From assembly GCA_913775305.1 (NCBI GenBank), contig CAJYIY010000103.1:21950-85949 (forward strand): a stretch of DNA of 64,000 nt, read 5' to 3'. The translations under genes were made by a program, and so were the position numbers. Below, piece by piece: positions 45,941 to 54,835 of the stretch. Every line of letters starts with the position of its first letter. The stretch's first letter is position 1. The DNA comes from an uncultured Erwinia sp. (GTDB lineage Bacteria; Pseudomonadota; Gammaproteobacteria; Enterobacterales; Enterobacteriaceae). Under the pieces are notes generated by a model that saw nothing but the letters and a program-made list of their open reading frames with translations, was not told where the DNA came from and searched no databases.

Positions 45941-46174
45941 ATGTTAGAGATCCTGTTTGTGATTGGTTTCTTTCTGATGCTGTTGCTGACCGGTATTTCA
46001 GTGCTGGGGATCGTGGCGGCGCTGGTGGTGGCAACGCTGGTGATGTTTGTCGGCGGGTTGTTCGCCATTGTGATGAAATTGTTGCCCTGGCTGCTGCTGG
46101 CGGTGGCGGCGGTGTGGGTGTATCGGGCTTATATCAAACAGCCTGGCGGTAACAGGAATCGTTTATTTCCCTGA
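45941..46174 (+). CDS. pspG: phage shock protein G
   Basis: PspG is an inner-membrane member of the Psp envelope-stress response. From ATG 45941, preceded by GAAGGAG, it has 77 residues. Two or three hydrophobic helices include LFVIGFFLMLLLTGISVLGI and the family-typical MKLLPWLLLAVAAVWVY. It has its own sigma-54 promoter. Confidence 0.93.
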   Translation: MLEILFVIGFFLMLLLTGISVLGIVAALVVATLVMFVGGLFAIVMKLLPWLLLAVAAVWVYRAYIKQPGGNRNRLFP

Positions 46175-46361
46175 TAACAGTGGGTTGCAGCGCGTATGAG
46201 CGGATGAATGCGCGCTGGATCACATCGTGAAAGATTATTCAGAGTAATTCGAAATTAAACATATTTTTTACTTATATATTCTGTCAGGATGGCTGGACTG
46301 AAACAAAGCGTATTCATCGCCGCTGACCCTACATCCAGCGCGAACTAAAATAAGAAATAAT

Positions 46362-46396
46362 AAAAGGGGCCTCCGTAAGGGGGCCCCACTTTTTTA
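46362..46396. terminator. bidirectional terminator between pspG and qorA
   Basis: A 9-bp stem with one G-T pair (46366-46374 with 46379-46387) closes a GTAA tetraloop. A-rich sequence on the left and T6 on the right let it act on both convergent genes. Confidence 0.88.
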
Positions 46397-47374
46397 TGGG
46401 ATCAGCAGGCTGGATCCCTGAGTCACGCGGCTTTCCAGCAACTGGTGCGCGCGACGAACATCGATCAGCGCAAACTTTTGCGACTCCGGTACATCGACGT
46501 TAATCGCCCCGCTGGCCAGCAGGGAGAACAGCTCATTGCTGGCCTGAGTCAGTGTATCGCGGGTGGTGATATAGCCGTTCAGTGAAGGGCGGGTGACGTA
46601 GAGCGATCCCTTCTGATTCAGAACAGCCAGATCCACGCCGGTCACCGGGCCGGAGGCGTTGCCAAAGCTGACCATCAGCCCGCGACGCTGCAGGCAGTCG
46701 AGCGAGGCTTCCCAGGTATCTTTGCCGACCGAGTCGTACACCACGCGCAGTTTTTTACCCCCGGTCAGCTCGCTGACGCGTCCGGCGATATTCTCTTCGC
46801 GATAGTTAATGGTCGCCCAGGCACCGGCATCTTTTGCCCGCTGCGCCTTTTCGGCAGAGCCAACGGTGCCAATCAGATGCGCACCCAGCGCCTTTGCCCA
46901 CTGGCAGGCAATCAGCCCAACGCCACCGGCGGCGGCATGGAACAGGAAGCGCTCATCGGGCTGCACAACATAGGTCTGGCGCAGCAGATAATACACCGTA
47001 AGCCCCTTGAGGAATGAAGCGGCCGCCTGCTCAAAGGAAATCGCATCGGGCAGCAGTGCCACTTTGTCTACCGCCACGTTGTGTACCTCACTGTAGGCAC
47101 CCAGCGTTGACTGAGCGTAAACCACGCGGTCACCCGGCCTGAGTGCCGTCACGCCCGGGCCTGTGCGCCTGACGACCCCGGCGGCCTCACTGCCCAGCCC
47201 GGCAGGGAGAGACGCGGGATACAGGCCGCTGCGCACATAGGTATCAATGTAGTTAATCCCTATCGCCTTATTCTCTATCTGCACTTCGCCTGCCAGCGGA
47301 TCGGCAGGATCGAAATCCATTGCCTGCATCACCTCAGGCCCGCCGTGCTGGCTGATTTGTATACGTTTTGCCAT
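46394..47374 (-). CDS. qorA: NADPH:quinone oxidoreductase QorA
   Basis: QorA is a zeta-crystallin type quinone reductase of the zinc-free medium-chain dehydrogenase group. From ATG 47374, with AGGAG five bases upstream, it has 326 residues (E. coli 327). The NADPH-binding loop is AAAGGVGLIACQWA near residue 148, and the QOR segment KGLTVYYLLRQTY precedes it. It lies between pspG and dnaB, as in E. coli. Confidence 0.95.
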   Translation of the reverse strand: MAKRIQISQHGGPEVMQAMDFDPADPLAGEVQIENKAIGINYIDTYVRSGLYPASLPAGLGSEAAGVVRRTGPGVTALRPGDRVVYAQSTLGAYSEVHNVAVDKVALLPDAISFEQAAASFLKGLTVYYLLRQTYVVQPDERFLFHAAAGGVGLIACQWAKALGAHLIGTVGSAEKAQRAKDAGAWATINYREENIAGRVSELTGGKKLRVVYDSVGKDTWEASLDCLQRRGLMVSFGNASGPVTGVDLAVLNQKGSLYVTRPSLNGYITTRDTLTQASNELFSLLASGAINVDVPESQKFALIDVRRAHQLLESRVTQGSSLLIP

Positions 47375-47472
47375 GTTCACTCCTGTGGATTACGACTCAA
47401 TGCAGGAGGACGGCAGCGGTGCAAACGAGTATACTTACGCGTCCCCCACAAGATTTTTGGTAGCACATCACT

Positions 47473-48888
47473 ATGGCAGGAAATAAACCCACCAACAAAT
47501 CCTTCGAAAACCGGGAGCCGCGCGACCGCCAGATGGAGGGCCTGAAGCTGCCCCCACACTCGCTGGAAGCTGAGCAGTCGGTGTTGGGCGGTTTAATGCT
47601 GGATAACGAACGCTGGGATAACGTTTCTGAACGCGTTGTCGCACAGGACTTCTTCAGCCGTCCGCACCGTATGATCTTCGCCGAAATGCAGCGCCTGCTG
47701 GAAATGGGTAAGCCCATTGACCTGATCACGCTGTCCGAATCGTTGGAAACGAAAGGCGAGCTGAGTATGGTCGGCGGCTTTGCCTACCTTGCTGAGCTGT
47801 CTAAAAATACGCCAAGTGCGGCGAATATCGGTGCCTATGCGGATATCGTACGCGAACGTGCAGTCGTGCGTGAGATGATCTCCGTAGCCAACGAAATCGC
47901 CGATGCCGGTTACGATCCGCAGGGGCGCAGCAGTGAAGATCTGCTGGATCTGGCAGAGTCCCGCGTTTTCCAGATCGCGGAAAACCGCGCCAACAAGGAT
48001 GAAGGGCCCAAAAGCGTCGACCAGATTCTGGAAGCCACCATCAGCCGTATCGAATCGCTGTATCAGACGCCGCACGATGGCGTCACCGGTGTTGATACCG
48101 GCTATCAGGACCTCAACAAAAAGACGGCCGGGCTTCAGCGTTCGGATTTGATTATTGTCGCTGCGCGTCCGTCGATGGGTAAAACCACCTTTGCGATGAA
48201 CCTGTGTGAAAACGCCGCGATGCTGCAGGACAAGCCGGTGCTGATTTTCAGCCTTGAGATGCCCGGTGAACAGATCATGATGCGTATGCTGGCCTCGCTG
48301 TCACGCGTGGACCAGACTAAAATCCGTACCGGCCAGCTTGACGATGAAGACTGGGCGCGTATTTCCAGTACGATGGGTATCCTGCTGGAAAAGAAAAACA
48401 TGTTTATCGATGACTCATCCGGCCTGACCCCAACCGAGGTGCGTTCCCGCGCCCGCCGCATCTTCCGCGAGCACGGCGGGCTGAGCCTGATTATGATCGA
48501 CTACCTGCAGCTGATGCGCGTGCCGTCACTGTCGGACAACCGTACTCTGGAAATTGCCGAAATCTCCCGCTCGCTGAAGGCGCTGGCAAAAGAGTTGCAG
48601 GTGCCGGTGGTGGCGCTGTCCCAGCTTAACCGCTCGCTGGAGCAGCGTGCGGATAAGCGCCCGGTCAACTCCGACCTGCGTGAATCCGGCTCCATCGAGC
48701 AGGATGCCGACCTGATTATGTTTATCTACCGTGATGAGGTGTATCACGAGAACAGCGATCTGAAAGGCGTAGCCGAAATTATCCTCGGCAAACAGCGTAA
48801 TGGCCCTATCGGCACCGTGCGCCTGACCTTTAACGGCCAGTGGTCGCGTTTCGACAACTACGCCGGTCCGCAGTACGACGACGAGTAA
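47473..48888 (+). CDS. dnaB: replicative DNA helicase DnaB
   Basis: DnaB is the hexameric helicase of the replication fork. The protein has 471 residues, as in E. coli. An N-terminal primase-interacting domain (about 1-150) is joined by a linker to the RecA-like motor, with Walker A ARPSMGKTTFAMN near residue 230, Walker B LIMIDYLQLM near 340, and the arginine-finger region near the C terminus. A weak hairpin (48904-48910 with 48921-48927) follows. In E. coli alr comes next; here it does not. Confidence 0.98.
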   Translation: MAGNKPTNKSFENREPRDRQMEGLKLPPHSLEAEQSVLGGLMLDNERWDNVSERVVAQDFFSRPHRMIFAEMQRLLEMGKPIDLITLSESLETKGELSMVGGFAYLAELSKNTPSAANIGAYADIVRERAVVREMISVANEIADAGYDPQGRSSEDLLDLAESRVFQIAENRANKDEGPKSVDQILEATISRIESLYQTPHDGVTGVDTGYQDLNKKTAGLQRSDLIIVAARPSMGKTTFAMNLCENAAMLQDKPVLIFSLEMPGEQIMMRMLASLSRVDQTKIRTGQLDDEDWARISSTMGILLEKKNMFIDDSSGLTPTEVRSRARRIFREHGGLSLIMIDYLQLMRVPSLSDNRTLEIAEISRSLKALAKELQVPVVALSQLNRSLEQRADKRPVNSDLRESGSIEQDADLIMFIYRDEVYHENSDLKGVAEIILGKQRNGPIGTVRLTFNGQWSRFDNYAGPQYDDE

Positions 48889-49037
48889 TCTCAAACGTGT
48901 CACAGGCGGCACCGCACGGGGCCGCCTCTTCTCCCCGGTTTACCTCCGCTCCTCTCCCCCGCGAAAAATAGTGTTGGACAATACGACAAAAAATACGGTT
49001 ATCTGTCAGCAAGCTGTTCCCCTGACACCGGCATGGA

Positions 49038-49508
49038 ATGACGATGACCCAAATCGATGATTATGATTTTAAGATACTGACTTTACTTGAAAGTAACGGG
49101 CGGCTGACCAACCAGGAACTGAGTGACCTGGTCGGCTTATCCGCCTCGCAGTGCTCCCGTCGCCGCATCAATCTTGAGCAGGCGGGTTTGATCCTTGGCT
49201 ATCACGCGCGGCTGTCGCCGGATGCGGTAGGCATGGGGGTGATTGGCCTGATAGAAGTGCGTCTGATCAATCACACCCAGGCGTACGTTGACAGCTTCCA
49301 CCGCATGGTGGCTGAGCAGCCGGCCATTGTTGACGCCTACAAAACCACCGGCGATGCCGATTATCTGCTTAAGGTGGCGGTGGCCAATCTTGCGGGTTTA
49401 AGTGCGCTGATCAGCCAGCTGGTTGCCGGACATAAAAGCGTGGCCCATGTGAAAACCTCGGTGGTGCTGAACCGCCTGAAAGAGAATGGGATGCTGGCAC
49501 AGGTATAA
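49038..49508 (+). CDS. Lrp/AsnC-family transcriptional regulator
   Basis: This is a 156-residue DNA-binding regulator with an N-terminal helix-turn-helix (about residues 10-55: DFKILTLLESNGRLTNQELS, then SASQCSRRRINLEQAG) and a C-terminal RAM ligand-binding domain (GLIEVRLINHTQAYVDSFHR onward). Family members usually sense amino acids. It is not Lrp itself: it is shorter and its sequence differs. It sits directly upstream of the YitT-family gene, which it may control, and in the position of alr. A second ATG two codons in (49044) is an equally possible start. Confidence 0.82.
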   Translation: MTMTQIDDYDFKILTLLESNGRLTNQELSDLVGLSASQCSRRRINLEQAGLILGYHARLSPDAVGMGVIGLIEVRLINHTQAYVDSFHRMVAEQPAIVDAYKTTGDADYLLKVAVANLAGLSALISQLVAGHKSVAHVKTSVVLNRLKENGMLAQV

Positions 49509-49775
49509 ATCGGCTGCGCTAAAACGGTGCATGGCGCGCACTATTCCTGTGCGGCTGCATCATGCATGATGAGAAAAACGTGCATAAAAAGCCCGTTTCA
49601 TGCGTGATATGGCGGATTAAGTCGATTTTTACGCACAAGTTGAAAAATTAAAGCGCATTCTATTCAACGGGTTAATTCCTTGCGGCGATTCAGGAGAATT
49701 CGCGCATCCTGAACTGGTGCGATTTTTGCTAACAAACAGGCAGACAACCGCACAATTTAGCTCCCGAGAAACAAG
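49509..49775 (+). promoter_or_regulatory. sigma-54 promoter with tandem NtrC-like sites upstream of the YitT gene
   Basis: TGGTGCGATTTTTGCT (49715-49730) fits TGGCACG-N4-TTGC(A/T) with two mismatches and leaves a start point near 49741, 35 bases before the YitT ATG. Upstream are two GCAC-N7-GTGC dyads: GCACTATTCCTGTGC (49538-49552, exact) and GCGCTAAAACGGTGC (49516-49530, one mismatch). Their centres are 22 bases, about two helical turns, apart. A perfect palindrome CATCATGCATGATG (49558-49571) is also present. This suggests NtrC- and RpoN-dependent expression under nitrogen limitation; it is inferred from pattern only. Confidence 0.55.
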
Positions 49776-50393
49776 ATGGATAACGTCGCAGAACAACCCG
49801 TAAAAATCCCCCACACCCTGATCGAAGACATCATGGCGATCGTACTGGGTACGCTGATGGTTTCCTTCGGCATCACGCTGATGAAGCAGGCCGGTGCACT
49901 GACCGGCGGCACGGCGGGCATTGCCTTCCTGATTAGCTACATCACCAGCAGCTCCTTCGGTCTGGCCTTTTTTGCCATCAATCTGCCGTTTTACTGGCTG
50001 GCGGTGAAGCGTATGGGCTGGGCATTTACCCTTAAAACCTTCTGCGCGGTCGGCCTGGTGTCGCTGTTCTCCCAGCTGCACCCGTTATTTATTCATTTTG
50101 CGGCGCTGGACCCTTTTTATGCGACACTGTTTGGTAACGTGGTGACCGGCATTGGGTTTATCGTGTTATTCCGCCATAAGGCGAGCCTGGGCGGCATCAA
50201 TATCCTGGCGCTGTGGTTGCAGGATCGCTACGGTATCCGTGCCGGTAAGCTGCAAATGGGCGTTGACACCTGTGTGGTGCTGGCTTCACTGTTTGTGGTC
50301 ACCCGTGAAATGCTGGTGGCCTCGATTTCAGGGGCGCTGATCCTGAACCTGATCATTGCCATGAACCACCGCCCGGGCCGTTACTTCGTGTAA
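49776..50393 (+). CDS. YitT-family (DUF161) membrane protein
   Basis: This 205-residue protein has about five or six hydrophobic helices and the family phrases GITLMKQAGALTGGTAGIAFL (two-glycine turn near residue 45) and RHKASLGGINILALWLQDR. The DUF2179 domain that many YitT proteins carry at the C terminus is absent. No function is established for the family; transport is likely. The putative NtrC/sigma-54 promoter and the preceding Lrp-type gene point to uptake or efflux of a nitrogen compound, which is an inference. Confidence 0.8.
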   Translation: MDNVAEQPVKIPHTLIEDIMAIVLGTLMVSFGITLMKQAGALTGGTAGIAFLISYITSSSFGLAFFAINLPFYWLAVKRMGWAFTLKTFCAVGLVSLFSQLHPLFIHFAALDPFYATLFGNVVTGIGFIVLFRHKASLGGINILALWLQDRYGIRAGKLQMGVDTCVVLASLFVVTREMLVASISGALILNLIIAMNHRPGRYFV

Positions 50394-50467
50394 TATCCTC
50401 TGGAAGACTGTGTGACGCGGGGTTAACCGTCGTCAGAATGACTGATTATTAAATGGAGATCTGCACC

Positions 50468-51661
50468 GTGTTTCAAAATGTTGATGCCTATGCTGGCGAT
50501 CCAATTCTCACCCTGATGGAAACGTTCAAGCAGGACGACCGGGCGCACAAGGTCAATCTGAGCATCGGCCTGTATTACAATGCACAGGGCGCAATCCCGC
50601 AGATGGATGCCGTGGCGAAAGCCGAAGCGCTGCTGAACGCGAAACCGCAGATGGCTTCACTGTATCTGCCGATGGAAGGTCTGCCAGCTTACCGCGGTGC
50701 GATCGCCCCGCTGCTGTTTGGCGCAGAGCATCCGGCACTGAAAGCGGGCCGCATTGCTACTATCCAGACGCTGGGCGGTTCCGGCGCATTGAAAGTGGGT
50801 GCTGACTTCCTCAAACACTATTTCCCGAATTCGCAGGTTTGGGTCAGCGATCCAACCTGGGAAAACCACGTTGCGATTTTTGCCGGTGCAGGCTTCACGG
50901 TGAACACCTACCCGTGGTATGACCCGGAAACCAACGGAGTGAAATTCGACGCACTGCTGGAAAAACTGAATACCCTGCCAGCGCAGAGCATCGTGCTGCT
51001 GCACCCGTGCTGCCATAACCCGACCGGTGCGGATCTGACCAACGATCAGTGGGATATTGTTACCGAAGTGCTGAAAGCGCGTGAACTGATCCCGTTCCTC
51101 GACATCGCCTACCAGGGTTTTGGCGGCGGCATGGAAGACGATGCCTACGCAATCCGCGCGATTGCCGCTGCGGGCCTGCCTGCGCTGGTCAGCAACTCCT
51201 TCTCAAAAATCTTCTCGCTGTACGGTGAGCGCGTCGGCGGGCTGTCAGTCGTCTGTGACGATGCTGAAGAGGCGTCCCGCGTGCTGGGCCAGCTGAAAGC
51301 AACCGTGCGCCGTAACTACTCCAGCCCACCGAACTTTGGTGCCCAGGTGGTTTCCTGCGTGCTGAACGATGCCGATCTGAAAGCCAACTGGCTGGCGGAA
51401 GTGGAAGCGATGCGTGTGCGTATTCAGGAAATGCGTCATACGCTGGTGGACGTACTGAGCCAGGCGGCGCCGGGTAAAAACTTCGACTACCTGCTGAAGC
51501 AACGCGGAATGTTCAGCTACACCGGACTGAGCGCGGCGCAGGTTGACCGCTTGCGCAACGAGTTTGGCGTGTACCTGATCGCCAGCGGCCGTATCTGCAT
51601 CGCCGGCCTGAACCATAACAACGTGCGTCAGGTAGCAGAAGCAATCGCTGCGGTTATCTGA
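50468..51661 (+). CDS. tyrB: aromatic amino acid aminotransferase TyrB (GTG start)
   Basis: TyrB is the PLP enzyme completing tyrosine and phenylalanine synthesis; it also accepts aspartate and leucine. From GTG 50468 it has 397 residues, exactly the E. coli length, beginning with [13 protein letters not shown] after the initiator. An ATG five codons upstream overlaps the ribosome-binding site TGGAGA and is unlikely. The PLP lysine is Lys247 in [14 protein letters not shown], and the carboxylate-binding arginine lies in the C-terminal [11 protein letters not shown] segment. No clear TyrR box was found upstream. Confidence 0.96.
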   Translation: MFQNVDAYAGDPILTLMETFKQDDRAHKVNLSIGLYYNAQGAIPQMDAVAKAEALLNAKPQMASLYLPMEGLPAYRGAIAPLLFGAEHPALKAGRIATIQTLGGSGALKVGADFLKHYFPNSQVWVSDPTWENHVAIFAGAGFTVNTYPWYDPETNGVKFDALLEKLNTLPAQSIVLLHPCCHNPTGADLTNDQWDIVTEVLKARELIPFLDIAYQGFGGGMEDDAYAIRAIAAAGLPALVSNSFSKIFSLYGERVGGLSVVCDDAEEASRVLGQLKATVRRNYSSPPNFGAQVVSCVLNDADLKANWLAEVEAMRVRIQEMRHTLVDVLSQAAPGKNFDYLLKQRGMFSYTGLSAAQVDRLRNEFGVYLIASGRICIAGLNHNNVRQVAEAIAAVI

Positions 51662-51668
51662 TTCGCTG

Positions 51669-51698
51669 CTGGCCGGCGTTCTTCCGGCCAGCGATTTT
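51669..51698 (+). terminator. terminator after tyrB
   Basis: An 8-bp stem (51669-51676 with 51684-51691) is followed by CGATTTTT. Confidence 0.85.
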
Positions 51699-51762
51699 TC
51701 TGTTTACCTTTGCGCCCATTGCTGCACACTGAACGTATCTGTAGACGTTAAGGAGCCTGACA

Positions 51763-52179
51763 ATGTGGTATCAGCAAACCCTCACCCTGAACGCGAAACC
51801 GCGTGGTTTTCACCTCGTCACCGATGAGATCCTCGGCGAACTGCGCCGCCTCGGCGATGTGCAGACCGGCCTGTTGCACCTGCTGTTACAGCACACCTCC
51901 GCTTCATTAACGCTGAACGAAAACTGCGACCCGACGGTGCGCAGCGATATGGAGCAGCACTTCCTGCGCCACGTGCCGGAGACTGCGCCGTATCAGCACG
52001 ACTATGAAGGGCCGGACGATATGCCCGCGCACATCAAATCCTCGCTGCTGGGTACATCGCTGATGTTACCGGTCAGCCGCGGGCGACTGCTGTTGGGCAC
52101 CTGGCAGGGGATTTATCTGGGCGAGCACCGCATTCACGGCGGTGAACGGCGGATTGTGGCAACTTTGCAGGGGGAGTAA
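51763..52179 (+). CDS. yjbQ: YjbQ (UPF0047 family)
   Basis: The 138-residue protein has the same length as E. coli YjbQ, a small trimeric protein with weak thiamine phosphate synthase activity reported; its true role is unsettled. Family motifs include [18 protein letters not shown] near residue 42, the [20 protein letters not shown] block near 78, and [10 protein letters not shown] near 112. GGAG precedes the ATG. In E. coli it lies between tyrB and uvrA, so the accessory cluster that follows is inserted at this point. Confidence 0.93.
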   Translation: MWYQQTLTLNAKPRGFHLVTDEILGELRRLGDVQTGLLHLLLQHTSASLTLNENCDPTVRSDMEQHFLRHVPETAPYQHDYEGPDDMPAHIKSSLLGTSLMLPVSRGRLLLGTWQGIYLGEHRIHGGERRIVATLQGE

Positions 52180-52588
52180 ACGTTCTCGTCAGTTTAAATC
52201 GGGCGCTCACCGGGGTGCCTGACCTCTGTTGCATGCCTTTTATTCACCCATTATCCGCACAGGGAGCGGCTTACGATAAGCCGCGCCGTTGACCAGTGAG
52301 ACCCTGAAAGCGCTGCTGCGCACCAATATCAGCCGCTGTGCACCGCAAGGGTGCCTGTTGCATCGCGGCTGCCCGTGGCCGTTTCGCCACTTTCCCCTGC
52401 AGCGCCCGCAAAGTGTCGTCCCCGATTTATTTTGCGCAGCTGGCATATGAATTGCAGTTGTATATACAACACTATACACCTAAACTTCCATGACTTATCA
52501 ACCTCACTGATTGCGTCGCAGGGTAAATCTCTCCGTAGCTGCCGGGCGACGGCAATTATCGACGACCAATAGATGGAGCGGATATCAG
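52180..52588 (+). promoter_or_regulatory. composite NtrC / sigma-54 / GntR-type operator promoter of the aminotransferase operon
   Basis: Three ordered elements are visible. First, a perfect NtrC-like dyad GCACC-N5-GGTGC is at 52340-52354, with a weaker related sequence at 52320-52334. Second, TGGCATATGAATTGCA (52441-52456) fits the sigma-54 consensus TGGCAYR-N4-TTGC(A/T) completely. Third, a perfect 14-base palindrome GTTGTATATACAAC (52457-52470) covers the predicted start near 52467; its core TGTATATACA resembles sites of HutC-type GntR repressors. The leader to the ATG at 52589 is about 120 bases. The same combination recurs at 61060-61147. Confidence 0.72.
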
Positions 52589-53716
52589 ATGTCTGAGAAA
52601 CAGATAGAAAAGCTGGCAAGAAAAGAAGCGCTGCAGCTGGGAAGCTATAACGCCGGAATGTCCGACGATGCGGTGCGTGAAACCTGGCAGGTTGACTCCA
52701 TCTCCCGCCTGGCAAGCAACGAAAATCCGCTGGGGGCCAGCCCGAAGGTGGCTGCGGCGCTGCGTTCCGCGCTGAATCACAGCAGCATCTACCCTGACTC
52801 CGCCAGCCTGAAACTGCGTCAGGCGCTGGCGGAACTCACCTCGACGGAGGCCGGGCGCATTGTTATCGGCAACGGGTCGGAGGAGCTGCTGAAGCTGCTC
52901 TGTCTGGCGTTTATCAATCCCGGCGAGCGGGTGGTGACGCTGGAACCGTCCTTCGGACTGCATCAAATCTATCCGCAGATGATGGGGGCGCAGGTTACGC
53001 TGGTGCCGGTGGATCCGCAGATGGAATTCGATCTGCCCGCCTGGCAGCAGGCGCTGAGTCAGCCGGCCAAAATGGTGATCCTCAGCAACCCGTCTAATCC
53101 GGTGGGCTGTATGCTGGGCCGCGAGGACTTCAACCGGCTGATTGAACAGGTGCCGCAGGACTGCATTCTGGTTATTGATGAAGCCTATTACGAATATTGT
53201 CACCATTTGAGCGACTATCCTGACAGCCTCAGCGTGCTGAAAACCCTGCCAGGGCCGTGGATCGTGCTGCGCACGTTCTCAAAGGCGTGGGGGCTGGCCG
53301 GACTGCGCGTTGGCTACGGTATTGCCAGTGACGATGCGCTGGCGGAGGTGATCAACCGGGTGCGAACGCCGTTTAATATTAACCGATCCGCGCAGGCGGC
53401 GGCGCTGGCCGCGTTGCAGGACCCGGATCACGTCACTGCCAGCGTGGCGCTGGTCACCGAACAGCGGGAACAGATGCGTCAGCAGCTGATGTCACTGGGC
53501 TATCAGGTCGCGCCTTCCGTTGCCAACTTCCTGTTCTTCCGCACGGGCGGGGACAGCCGCGATCTGGCAAACAAACTGCTGGCACGCGGAATCATTGTGA
53601 AGCCATGGCGTGAAGCCGGGTATACTGACTGGGTGCGGGTGTCCGTTGGCAGCCCGGAAGATAATCAGATTTTTATCAATGCCTTAAGGGATATTTATGC
53701 TACTCAATGTGGCTGA
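52589..53716 (+). CDS. HisC-like PLP-dependent aminotransferase
   Basis: This 375-residue fold-type I aminotransferase resembles histidinol-phosphate aminotransferase. Visible motifs are the phosphate-binding NGSEELLKLLC near residue 95, LSNPSNPVGC near 168, IDEAYYEY near 200, the PLP lysine Lys232 in RTFSKAWGLAGLRVGYG, and the carboxylate arginine in DWVRVSVG near the end. The start at 52589 follows TGGAGCGG; an upstream in-frame ATG (52511) would use leader sequence. It is unlikely to be biosynthetic HisC, because its partners here are an alpha-hydroxyacid oxidase and an importer. It could exchange the amino group of an imported compound or of the 2-oxo acid made next door. It overlaps the next gene by 20 bases. 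Confidence 0.82.
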   Translation: MSEKQIEKLARKEALQLGSYNAGMSDDAVRETWQVDSISRLASNENPLGASPKVAAALRSALNHSSIYPDSASLKLRQALAELTSTEAGRIVIGNGSEELLKLLCLAFINPGERVVTLEPSFGLHQIYPQMMGAQVTLVPVDPQMEFDLPAWQQALSQPAKMVILSNPSNPVGCMLGREDFNRLIEQVPQDCILVIDEAYYEYCHHLSDYPDSLSVLKTLPGPWIVLRTFSKAWGLAGLRVGYGIASDDALAEVINRVRTPFNINRSAQAAALAALQDPDHVTASVALVTEQREQMRQQLMSLGYQVAPSVANFLFFRTGGDSRDLANKLLARGIIVKPWREAGYTDWVRVSVGSPEDNQIFINALRDIYATQCG

Positions 53717-54833
53717 CCTTCGCCGTCAGGCCCGGCGTAAACTGCCGTCCTTCGCCTTCAGCTATGTTGACGGTGGAGCGGAAGACGAAACGACTCTGCA
53801 ACACAATACCGATGTGTTTCGCCGCTGGATGTTCGCCCCGGATGTGCTGAAGGATGCGGCCAGCCGCGATCTCAGCACGCAGCTTGGGCCAACCCGGCTG
53901 GCGGCGCCGCTGCTGGTTGCGCCAACCGGCTATAACGGCATGCTGCGCCATCGGGCCGATCAGATGATCGCGCGGGCGGCGGCGGAGCAGGGGATTGGCT
54001 ACATTCAGAGCACGGTGTCTACCGCCTCAATGGAGGAAGTGGCTGCCGTTTCCAACGGCGATCGCTGGTTCCAGCTCTACGTGCTGAAAGATCGTGATGT
54101 CACCCGCGACCTGCTGGCGCGTGCCCGGCAGGCAGGCTGCACGGCGCTGGTGGTTTCGGTGGACGCGGTGCATTTCGGCAACCGCGAACGCGACAGGCGC
54201 CACTATCGTCGGCCAATGAAGCTGTCGCTGGCGTCTGTGGCCAATATCGCCGCTCACCCCGGCTGGGTGCTGCGCACGCTGGTTCCGCAGGGGATGCCCG
54301 GCTTTGGCAACCTGAAACCCTATATCCCGGCACAGTATCAGCGGGGCGCGGGCGGAGCGGCCTACTTCGCCAGCCAGATGGACCCGTCGCTCAACTGGGA
54401 AACTCTCGCCTGGATCCGTGAAATCTGGCACGGACCGCTGTATATCAAGGGGATCATGACGGTTGACGATGCGCTGGCGGCGCAGCAGCTGGGGGCGGAG
54501 GGCATCGTACTGTCGAATCACGGTGGCCGACAGCTGGACGGCACCCACAGCCCGATGCTGATACTGCCTGCGGTACGGGCGGCGGTGGGACCGGATTTCA
54601 GCGTGCTGATTGACAGCGGATTCCGTCGCGGAACCGACGTAGTGAAAGCGCTGGCGCTGGGTGCCGATGCGGTGCTGCTTGGCCGTCCGCTGCTGTATGC
54701 CGTGGCAGCCGGTGGCGAAGCGCGGGTCGCCAGCACCATTGAGACCCTGAAGCTGGAGATTGACCGAACGCTGGCCCAGCTTGGCTGCCGTTCGGTCAAC
54801 GCGCTGCACGCCGGACTGCTGCACCGGGTTTGA
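53697..54833 (+). CDS. FMN-dependent alpha-hydroxyacid oxidase/dehydrogenase (LldD-like)
   Basis: This 378-residue enzyme belongs to the family of L-lactate dehydrogenase LldD and glycolate oxidase, which oxidise 2-hydroxy acids to 2-oxo acids. Key residues are in place: Tyr23 (FSYVDGGAEDE), Tyr128 (WFQLYVLKD), Lys251 (YIKGIM), the catalytic His275 and Arg278 (LSNHGGRQLDG), and the FMN phosphate loop LIDSGFRRGTD near 300. No lldR or lldP lies nearby, so lactate is not the obvious substrate. Overlap with the aminotransferase suggests a hydroxy acid to 2-oxo acid to amino acid sequence, or the reverse. The stop is two bases from that of the convergent dehydrogenase gene. Confidence 0.85.
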   Translation: MLLNVADLRRQARRKLPSFAFSYVDGGAEDETTLQHNTDVFRRWMFAPDVLKDAASRDLSTQLGPTRLAAPLLVAPTGYNGMLRHRADQMIARAAAEQGIGYIQSTVSTASMEEVAAVSNGDRWFQLYVLKDRDVTRDLLARARQAGCTALVVSVDAVHFGNRERDRRHYRRPMKLSLASVANIAAHPGWVLRTLVPQGMPGFGNLKPYIPAQYQRGAGGAAYFASQMDPSLNWETLAWIREIWHGPLYIKGIMTVDDALAAQQLGAEGIVLSNHGGRQLDGTHSPMLILPAVRAAVGPDFSVLIDSGFRRGTDVVKALALGADAVLLGRPLLYAVAAGGEARVASTIETLKLEIDRTLAQLGCRSVNALHAGLLHRV

Positions 54834-54835
54834 GG

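Noticed and set aside
50394..50467. TyrR box upstream of tyrB
   Set aside because: No TGTAAA-N6-TTTACA-like sequence was found in the short leader.
53697..54833. Naming the FMN enzyme lldD
   Set aside because: The active site fits the family, but lldP and lldR are absent and the operon context is unrelated to lactate use.
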